This document shows, piece by piece, positions 1 through 4,809 of a stretch of 5,494 nt of DNA. A program made the position numbers and the translations under genes. Location of the stretch: the NCBI GenBank assembly GCA_025351035.1, contig JANXWT010000166.1, positions 1 to 5,494 of the forward strand. The letters run 5' to 3'. Each line of letters begins with the position of its first letter. Position 1 is the first letter of the stretch. The notes under the pieces were generated by a model. That model had not been told where the DNA came from. It did no database searches and saw only the letters and a list, made by a program, of their open reading frames with translations. Source of the DNA: Opitutia bacterium (GTDB lineage: Bacteria; Verrucomicrobiota; Verrucomicrobiia; Opitutales; Opitutaceae).

Positions 1-256
1 ACAATCAATACTTTCCAACCTTGGAGTGTGTGGTGGCCGCCGTCCGACCGCGCCTCCGCGAATGGTCGCGCCCGAACTCCACCCTTCAGCGTCTTTGTGG
101 CATCGCCTAACATCGGCATCTAGTTATGACGTTGTGTTTAACGCCTTTTTTCTCGGGGCACGTGCGCTCCCCGGGAAGTAAACCGGCCGCTGTCAGCCTA
201 AAAAGCGAAACTCACTAAGCGCGGCGTAACGGCTTTGGTGCTTGGCGTTTTGAGCT
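1..256. other. Non-coding stretch beyond the xdhC stop
   Basis: I can support no gene here. Frames that run through it are extensions of frames overlapping xdhC and have arginine-rich, low-complexity translations. Visible items are a T6 run at 146-151, a CGGGG/CCCCG inverted repeat at 154-158 and 169-173, and a direct GGCATC repeat at 99-104 and 115-120. The T run lies on the wrong side of the hairpin for a rho-independent terminator in either direction. The last 20 bases belong to the short-period repeat that also forms the xdhC tail. A further gene may begin to the left of the window, but no promoter is convincing. Confidence 0.6.
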
Positions 257-289
257 TCATTGAGACTTGGCGCTTGGAGCTTGGAGTTT
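236..289. repeat. Short-period CTTGG repeat overlapping the xdhC 3' end
   Basis: The plus strand shows CTTGG at 241, 266, 273 and 280. The last three are spaced exactly 7 bases apart (CTTGGCG, CTTGGAG, CTTGGAG) and are interrupted and flanked by related GTTTTGAG and GCTTCATTGAG pieces. Read on the minus strand, the repeat supplies the last ten codons of xdhC and its stop, then continues about 20 bases downstream. From memory, similar CCAAGCTCCAAGC-type sequence is scattered between genes in verrucomicrobial genomes, but I could not check this. It could equally be a local slippage product. Confidence 0.6.
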
Positions 290-1093
290 CGCCGCCGCGC
301 GGTCTCGCTCGGCGAGCAGTTGGGCGGCGATGCTGAGGGCGATTTCGTGCGGGTGGTTCGTGCCGAAGTCGAGGCCGACGGGACAGTGAAAGAGTTTTGC
401 GCGTTCGGGGGCGAGGCCTCCAGCGATCATTTCGCGGCGGAGAATCTCGGCTTTCGCGTCGCTGCCGATGACGCCGATGAAAGGGAAATTCCGCTCGGCA
501 AGCGCGCGCTGGAGCACGGGGCGGTCGTGCGAATGACCGCGGGTGAGGCAGAGCAGAAAGGCGTCGTCGGGCATCTGTGCGACGAGTTCGGCGGGATTGT
601 CGTGCTGGAGGTAACGGGCGTTGCGCGCGCGTAGGAGACGGTCGAGCCAGTCGCGCCGCGGGTCGACGACGGTGAGCGTGCAGTCGAGCGGCGCGAGCAC
701 GGGCACGAGCGCCTGGACGACATGCCCGGCACCGAAGATCCAGATCGGCCACGCCGCGCCCGCGCCGCCGCCGGGATGCGGTTCGAAGTAGAGTTTCACC
801 GAGCCGCCGCAGGTCATGCCGACATCACCCTTGAGGCTCCAGTTGACGAAGTGCGGTTTGGCGTCGTGCGCGGCGAGCATCTGCTGTGCGAGCTCGATTG
901 CTTTCGCTTCGACACGGCCGCCGCCGACAGTGCCGACATGTAGACCGGCGGGCGTGACGAGCATCTTGGCACCGGTGTCTTGCGGGGTGCTGCCGAGGGC
1001 GTCGACGAGCGCCACGAGCACGAACGCCATGCCGTCGCGTTCGAGAGCGACGAGTTGTTCGTAGAAAGTCGGTGTGCCGGACAAGGGCTCCAT
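257..1093 (-). CDS. xdhC: XdhC-family molybdenum cofactor maturation protein
   Basis: XdhC proteins bind the molybdenum cofactor, promote its sulfuration and deliver it to xanthine dehydrogenase-type enzymes in the cytoplasm. This 278-residue protein has the two usual domains. The N-terminal XdhC/CoxI domain has GSTPQDTGAKMLV at about 34-46, GTVGGGRVEA at 54-63, and a conserved cysteine in GMTCGG near 95. The C-terminal Rossmann-like XdhC_C domain has IFGAGHVVQAL at about 119-129, VVDPRRDWL after it, then GVIGSDAK and CPVGLDFG near the end. Length is within the family range. I chose the ATG at 1091-1093; a TTG two codons earlier would add Met-His, and the frame is closed by a stop at 1142-1144. 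No Shine-Dalgarno is visible: the bases before the start are pyrimidine-rich (CCTCCTCC). The last ten residues, KLQAPSAKSQ, come from a repeat and are probably not part of the fold. No xanthine dehydrogenase subunit genes are in the window, so the client enzyme is unknown. Confidence 0.9.
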   Translation of the reverse strand: MEPLSGTPTFYEQLVALERDGMAFVLVALVDALGSTPQDTGAKMLVTPAGLHVGTVGGGRVEAKAIELAQQMLAAHDAKPHFVNWSLKGDVGMTCGGSVKLYFEPHPGGGAGAAWPIWIFGAGHVVQALVPVLAPLDCTLTVVDPRRDWLDRLLRARNARYLQHDNPAELVAQMPDDAFLLCLTRGHSHDRPVLQRALAERNFPFIGVIGSDAKAEILRREMIAGGLAPERAKLFHCPVGLDFGTNHPHEIALSIAAQLLAERDRAAAKLQAPSAKSQ

Positions 1094-1182
1094 ATGCAAG
1101 GAGGAGGTTCGCGCACGCGGCGCGGCGGCGCAAGCGCGGTGTCAGACGCGGCAGGGGCGCCGCGTTTCCGGAGAGGGACGGT

Positions 1183-1224
1183 TCAAATCAGGCCGAGCTT
1201 CATCTTGCCTTCCTCGGAAATCAT
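1183..1224 (-). pseudogene. Orphan duplicate of the sufT 3' end
   Basis: On the minus strand these 42 bases read MISEEGKMKLGLI followed by TGA, exactly the last 13 residues of SufT, which ends 102 bases upstream at 1285. The codons differ from those of the intact gene at 10 of 13 positions, always synonymously, and the stop differs too (TGA against TAA). The orphan uses GC-rich codons such as CTC, GGC and CTG, like the rest of the locus, while the intact tail has TTA, GGA and AAA. The orphan is in the same frame as sufT, but stops lie between them, so it is not translated as part of SufT. It begins exactly where the neighbouring palindromic repeat ends. It is probably the former resident sufT tail. 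Confidence 0.85.
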
Positions 1225-1249
1225 CCGCCTTCACCAAGGCTACGGCGGA
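1224..1249. repeat. Palindromic dispersed-type repeat after sufT
   Basis: TCCGCC at 1224-1229 pairs with GGCGGA at 1244-1249. Inside it a second hairpin is possible: GCCTT (1227-1231), loop CACC, AAGGC (1236-1240). The two folds share bases and exclude each other. I recall near-identical hairpin sequence as a high-copy intergenic repeat in Verrucomicrobiota and other GC-rich environmental bacteria, recognisable by its translated frames (HQGYGGQ or FTKATADKS), but copy number could not be checked. It sits within the 60 bases that separate the two sufT tails. It has no T tract and so is not a classical terminator, although a hairpin just after a stop may still protect an mRNA 3' end. Confidence 0.65.
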
Positions 1250-1284
1250 CAAGTCGACTCTCGGGCAATTTGGGCGTCTTCCCG

Positions 1285-1830
1285 TTAGATGAGTCCTAAC
1301 TTCATTTTCCCCTCTTCGCTGATCATGCTCTGGTTCCAGGCCGGATCCCAAGTGATGCGGACGTCGGCGTCGGCGACGCCGGGGACGAGGAGAATCTTGT
1401 TCTTCGCGTCTTCGGCGATGACAGGGCCCATGCCGCAGCCAGGCGCGGTGAGCGTCATCTGCACGTCGACCTTGTGCGCACCGTCGTCCGCTTTGGAAAT
1501 GTCCATCGAGTAAACGAGACCGAGGTCGACGATGTTGACGGGAATCTCGGGATCGAAAACCTGGCGGAGTTGCGACCAGACCGCCTCGGGGTCGGGTGCT
1601 TCGCCGGTGGCCTTGGGCACGAACGCGGTCTCGACCACTTGTTCGCCGAGGGCGTCGGCGTTCTGGCTGGAGATGCGCATGAGACCGATGTCGGTCATCA
1701 CGGTGTAGCTGCCGCCGAGGGTCTGCGTGATGAAGACTTTCGAGCCGGCGCTGAGCGTGAGCTTGTCGCCGGAGGGAATCTGCGAGGCTTCAACGTCGCG
1801 GAGAAGGGTGCGGTCCTTGTTGGCACTCAT
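1285..1830 (-). CDS. sufT: SufT, MIP18/DUF59-type Fe-S maturation protein
   Basis: SufT is an auxiliary factor in maturing Fe-S proteins, working with the SufBCD scaffold, and is thought to help when demand for clusters is high. The 181-residue protein has the long form's N-terminal extension (about 1-80). A MIP18/DUF59 domain follows (about 82-160), with the hallmark DPEIPVNIVDLGLVY at 93-107 and the conserved cysteine in TAPGCGMGP (Cys132). The ATG at 1828-1830 lies 8 bases after the sufD stop, which argues for co-transcription and perhaps translational coupling; no Shine-Dalgarno is visible. The last 13 codons and TAA stop have a synonymously recoded duplicate at 1183-1224. The tail in use contains codons that are rare elsewhere in the locus (TTA, GGA), suggesting that it, and perhaps DNA upstream of it, was acquired from a diverged relative. 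The protein sequence is unaffected. The family call is firm, while its precise biochemical role is less settled than those of SufBCD. Confidence 0.93.
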   Translation of the reverse strand: MSANKDRTLLRDVEASQIPSGDKLTLSAGSKVFITQTLGGSYTVMTDIGLMRISSQNADALGEQVVETAFVPKATGEAPDPEAVWSQLRQVFDPEIPVNIVDLGLVYSMDISKADDGAHKVDVQMTLTAPGCGMGPVIAEDAKNKILLVPGVADADVRITWDPAWNQSMISEEGKMKLGLI

Positions 1831-1838
1831 GGGGCGGG

Positions 1839-3185
1839 TCAGTTGTCCTTGAACTTGCGGCGGATGATGGTGGCGAGTTGGTCGTGCAGCTCCTGGTTCT
1901 CGATCTTGGCGAGGACTTCCTCGAAGAAACCGAAGACGAGGAGTTCGTCGGCCTGCGCTTTGGCAATGCCGCGCGATTGGAGATAAAATTCCTGCTCGGC
2001 GTCGATGCGAGCGGAGGTGGCGCCGTGCGAGCAGCGCACGTCGTTGGCCTGAATCTCGAGACCGGGGAGCGAGTTCGCCTCGGCGTCGGCGGAGAGCATG
2101 AGGTTGCGGTTGCTCTGGTAGGCGTCGGTCTTCTGCGCGTCGGGATCGACGACGATCAAGCCGGAGAAGATGGTCTTCGTCTGGTCGAGCAGCGCGTTTT
2201 TGTAGAGGAGATTCGACGACGTGTTGGGTGCCTGGTGAATCTGCAGCGTGCGCTGGTCAAACTCCTGCGTGCCGTGGGCGATGGTGAGCGCCAGCATCTC
2301 CGAGTGCGCACCAGGCGCCTGCAGCTGAGAGAAACTCTCGTGCCGCGCCTGACGTGCACCGGCGTGGAGATTGACAGAAAGGACTTTGGCGTCGCGGCGG
2401 ACGACGGTGGCGTTGAACTGGAAGGAGAGGGCCTCGCGGCTCCAATCCTGCATGGCGACGTAGGTGACGTTCGCGCCGTGGCCGACATGGATGTCGTTGC
2501 CGCCGCAGGCGAACTGGGTTTCGGAATCGCGGCGTAAAGCCGCTCCTACAGTTTCGGATGAGCGGAAGAAGTCGGCGACGGTGACCTTCGCGTGGTCGTC
2601 GGCGACGATGAGGGTGTGCGGGAAAACCGCGGCACCCTGGCCGGCCGCGTAGTGAAACACGCCGAGCGGCAGAGCCACCTCGAGATTCTTCGGCACATAG
2701 ATAAACGCGCCGTCTTCGAGAAAGGCCTCGTGCAGGGCGGCGAATTTCTCGGAACCGAGCTTGGGCGGCTGCGTGAGCAGGTGGGCGCGGACAAGGACGC
2801 TGTGCTTGAGCAGGGCGTTCTGCAGCGTGTCGAAAATCACACCGCGTGCGGCGAGTTCGGCGGAGATGGGTTCGCTGAACACCAGCTTGTGATTCGCGAA
2901 GAGCATCGTGCCGGCGCCGGTGACACCGATCTCGCGATGGGCGGTCTGCGCGAGGGTGACGGCGTCGGGCGAACGGAAGCCGTCGAGCGCGATGCCGGAG
3001 AGCGAGGCGAAGCGCCAGCCTTCGTCGGTGCGCTTGGGCAGCGGCAGGGCGGCGAAGCGCTCGTAGGCGGCGCGCTTGCGGTCGAGCCACCACGTGGGGA
3101 GGTGCGACACGCGCGCGAGATGTGCAGCAAAGGCCTCGGGCGTGAAGGAGCCGATGAGGGATTTGGCGGAAGTGGAGACAGTCAT
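1839..3185 (-). CDS. sufD: SufD, Fe-S cluster assembly scaffold partner
   Basis: SufD is the SufB paralogue that completes the cytoplasmic SufBC2D complex, where clusters are built de novo; it is also linked to iron entry. The protein is 448 residues, slightly long for the family. It has an N-terminal helical region with the EGWRFASL segment (about 55-62), a central right-handed beta-helix, and the C-terminal RCSHGATSARIDAEQEFYLQSRGI block. His387 in CSHGAT corresponds to the functional histidine of E. coli SufD (His360 by my recollection). Residues 213-223 (VGAALRRDSET) are encoded by a REP-like insertion at 2518-2558. The frame is kept, and removing the insertion restores a plain SSETQFACGGND join in what is normally a variable loop, so the protein is probably functional. 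The ATG at 3183-3185 is preceded by no Shine-Dalgarno; 101 bases separate it from sufB and 8 bases from sufT. Confidence 0.95.
   Translation of the reverse strand: MTVSTSAKSLIGSFTPEAFAAHLARVSHLPTWWLDRKRAAYERFAALPLPKRTDEGWRFASLSGIALDGFRSPDAVTLAQTAHREIGVTGAGTMLFANHKLVFSEPISAELAARGVIFDTLQNALLKHSVLVRAHLLTQPPKLGSEKFAALHEAFLEDGAFIYVPKNLEVALPLGVFHYAAGQGAAVFPHTLIVADDHAKVTVADFFRSSETVGAALRRDSETQFACGGNDIHVGHGANVTYVAMQDWSREALSFQFNATVVRRDAKVLSVNLHAGARQARHESFSQLQAPGAHSEMLALTIAHGTQEFDQRTLQIHQAPNTSSNLLYKNALLDQTKTIFSGLIVVDPDAQKTDAYQSNRNLMLSADAEANSLPGLEIQANDVRCSHGATSARIDAEQEFYLQSRGIAKAQADELLVFGFFEEVLAKIENQELHDQLATIIRRKFKDN
2518..2558 (-). mobile_element. REP-like hairpin inserted in sufD with 8-bp direct repeats
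   Basis: A perfect direct repeat GTTTCGGA lies at 2518-2525 and 2551-2558. Between them are 25 bases (2526-2550) which on the minus strand start TGTAGGAGCGGC, pass through the loop TTTAC and finish GCCGCGAT. The stem is GCGGC/GCCGC. This is the architecture of REP sequences of the Pseudomonas GTAGGAGC type: a GTAG/GGAG head followed by a hairpin. One copy of the direct repeat plus the hairpin makes 33 bases, exactly 11 codons with no stop on the coding strand, so sufD stays open. The flanking duplication looks like a target-site duplication, unusual for REP units moved by Y1 (RAYT) transposases. A slippage or repair origin is also possible. No transposase is present in the window. Confidence 0.8.
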
Positions 3186-3190
3186 TGCTG

Positions 3191-3279
3191 AAAGAGTTAG
3201 GTGTTAGGTTTGAAGTGTTAGGTTTGGGAGGAAGTGGTGTCACGGGTCGTAACACCTAAAACTTAACACATAAAACTTA
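3191..3279. repeat. Imperfect AT-rich inverted repeat between sufB and sufD
   Basis: The 101-base intercistronic gap is AT-rich compared with the genes. The arm at 3191-3220 matches the reverse complement of 3250-3279 at 23 of 30 positions, one mismatch being a G-U pair in the transcript. The perfect core is TAGGTGTTA (3198-3206) with TAACACCTA (3250-3258), and the loop is about 29 bases. Each arm is itself a run of about 14-base units of the GTTTTAGGTGTTAA kind. In the sufBD transcript it could form a long stem-loop just upstream of the sufD start. This could influence mRNA processing, or lower sufD translation relative to sufB. Similar units are, in my memory, common dispersed intergenic repeats in Verrucomicrobiota, so it may simply be passenger repeat DNA. 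Confidence 0.65.
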
Positions 3280-3286
3280 GTCGGCG

Positions 3287-4723
3287 TCAGCCGACGGATC
3301 CTTCCATTTCGAGGTCGATGAGGCGTTTGAGTTCGACGGAGTATTCCATCGGGAACTGGCGGGCGAGGTCGTTGATAAAGCCGTTGACGGCGAGACTCAT
3401 TGCCTGACCCTCGGTGAGGCCGCGCTGCTGCATGTAGAAAATCATTTCTTCGTTCACCTTCGAGACGCTGGCCTCGTGCTGCACGGCGTTGAGGTCGCCG
3501 CGAACGGTGATGGCCGGGTAGGTGTCGGTGCGCGAGTTGGTGTTGATGAGGAGTGCGTCACATTCGGTATTGTTGCGGCAGCCTTTCAGGTGGCGCGGGA
3601 TATGGACCTGGCCGCGGTAAGTGCTGCGACCTTGGCCGACGGAGATGGACTTCGCGATGATGTTGGAGGTCGTCTCATCGGCGGCGTGGATCATCTTCGC
3701 GCCGGTGTCCTGGTGCTGGCCGTCGTTGGCGAGCGCGATGGAAAGCACCTCGCCGCGGGCCTTGCGGCCCTTGAGGATGACGCCCGGATATTTCATCGTG
3801 AGGCGGCTGCCGATGTTGCAGTCGATCCACTTGATCTCGGCTTCCTCGTGCGCGAGGCCGCGCTTGGTGACGAGGTTGAAGACGTTGTTGGCCCAGTTCT
3901 GGACCGTGATGTATTGGATCTTCGCGCCCTTCATGGCGACGAGTTCGACGACGGCGCTGTGCAACGTGGAGGTCGAGAACTTCGGCGCGGTGCAGCCTTC
4001 CATGTAGGTGACCTCGGCACCCTCGTCGACGATGATGAGGGTGCGTTCGAACTGGCCGAAGTTTTCGGCGTTGATGCGGAAGTAGGCCTGGAGCGGGTGG
4101 GTGACCTTGACTCCGGGCGGCACGTAGATAAACGAGCCGCCGGAAAACACGGCGCCGTTGAGCGCGGAGAATTTGTTGTCGCCAACCGGGATGACCTTGC
4201 CGAACCACTTGCGGAAAATCTCGGGGTGCTCGCGGAGCGCCTCGGTGGAATTGCAGAAGATGACCCCCTGCTTGGCGACAATGTCCTTGATGTTCGAGTA
4301 GGCGGCCTCGGAATCGAACTGGGCCTCGACGCCGGCGAGGAACTTGCGCTCCTGCTCCGGGATGCCGAGGCGCTCGAATGTCTTCTTGATATCGTCGGGC
4401 ACCTCGTCCCACGAGCGTTTGGGCTTCTGGCCGCTCGCGAGGTAATAGCGAATCTTGTCGAAGTTGATGTTGTTGAGGTCCTCGGTCGCCCAGTGCGTGG
4501 GCATGGGTTTCGACTGAAAGGTCTTCAGCGCGGCGAGACGGAAATCTTTGATCCACGACGCTTCCTTCTTGGCGGCGCTGATGTAGTCGATGGTGCGCTC
4601 GGAGAGACCGGTGCCGGCGTCGAACTCGTATTTGACGTCATATTGGAAGTCGCCCTTGGACTGGTCGATGCCGACGACGGGATTCTCGGTCGGCGCGGAT
4701 TCGACTTCGGTGGGTGGTTTCAT
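3287..4723 (-). CDS. sufB: SufB, Fe-S cluster assembly scaffold
   Basis: SufB is the main scaffold of the SufBC2D complex, accepting sulfur from the cysteine desulfurase and assembling nascent clusters in the cytoplasm. The 478-residue protein is close to the usual length (E. coli 495). It shows the N-terminal helical part with YYLASGQKPKRSWDEVPDD (about 93-111), the beta-helix core with GGSFIYVPPGV (195-204) and TVQNWANNVFNLVTKRG, and the C-terminal helical part. Expected functional residues are present. Cys244 in EGCTAP corresponds to E. coli Cys254. Cys388 in ECDALL and Glu417 in QHEAS lie 29 residues apart, as do E. coli Cys405 and Glu434. The start ATG at 4721-4723 has no Shine-Dalgarno (AATCTCCC precedes it). 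It follows sufC by 86 bases containing two hairpins and precedes sufD by 101 bases. Nothing in the protein looks damaged. Confidence 0.97.
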   Translation of the reverse strand: MKPPTEVESAPTENPVVGIDQSKGDFQYDVKYEFDAGTGLSERTIDYISAAKKEASWIKDFRLAALKTFQSKPMPTHWATEDLNNINFDKIRYYLASGQKPKRSWDEVPDDIKKTFERLGIPEQERKFLAGVEAQFDSEAAYSNIKDIVAKQGVIFCNSTEALREHPEIFRKWFGKVIPVGDNKFSALNGAVFSGGSFIYVPPGVKVTHPLQAYFRINAENFGQFERTLIIVDEGAEVTYMEGCTAPKFSTSTLHSAVVELVAMKGAKIQYITVQNWANNVFNLVTKRGLAHEEAEIKWIDCNIGSRLTMKYPGVILKGRKARGEVLSIALANDGQHQDTGAKMIHAADETTSNIIAKSISVGQGRSTYRGQVHIPRHLKGCRNNTECDALLINTNSRTDTYPAITVRGDLNAVQHEASVSKVNEEMIFYMQQRGLTEGQAMSLAVNGFINDLARQFPMEYSVELKRLIDLEMEGSVG

Positions 4724-4761
4724 GGGAGATTGGTTTTAAGATTGTTGGAGCGGGCACCGTT

Positions 4762-4794
4762 GCTGGCTGCTGCCAGCCCGGTGTTTGTCCGGGC
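4762..4794. other. Two adjacent hairpins in the sufC-sufB gap
   Basis: GCTGGC (4762-4767), loop TGCT, GCCAGC (4772-4777) forms one 6-bp stem. GCCCGG (4776-4781), loop TGTTTGT, CCGGGC (4789-4794) forms a second. They share two bases, so in full length they compete. Both lie wholly within the 86-base intercistronic region, and neither is followed by a T tract in the direction of transcription. They are therefore better read as possible mRNA-processing or stability structures, or as repeat remnants, than as terminators. In GC-rich DNA such stems can occur by chance. Confidence 0.45.
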
Positions 4795-4809
4795 CGGTCG
4801 CCCGGCAAA

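Noticed and set aside
99..142. attC-like integron site (GCCTAAC at 105-111, GTTTAAC at 136-142)
   Set aside because: The two core-like heptamers are in the same orientation rather than inverted, the best inverted partner (GTTATGA) breaks the GTTRRRY consensus, and no paired L-box arms or cassette gene are visible.
146..173. Possible rho-independent terminator after xdhC (T6 run and CGGGG/CCCCG hairpin)
   Set aside because: On the plus strand the T run precedes the hairpin, and on the minus strand the hairpin is followed by A residues, so the order is wrong both ways.
221..234. Second REP-like copy sharing GCGGCGTAA with the sufD insertion
   Set aside because: Only nine bases match, the second stem arm is absent and there is no GTAGGAG head, so chance similarity is likely.
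198..752. Minus-strand open frame of 184 codons overlapping xdhC
   Set aside because: The arginine- and proline-rich translation has no recognisable motif and overlaps the conserved XdhC C-terminal domain in another frame.
1094..1099. TTG start two codons upstream for xdhC
   Set aside because: ATG at 1091-1093 is immediately available, neither start has a Shine-Dalgarno, and the extra Met-His adds nothing conserved.
1878..2537. Plus-strand open frame of 219 codons opposite sufD
   Set aside because: It is antisense to conserved SufD motifs and has only the biased composition expected of a shadow frame.
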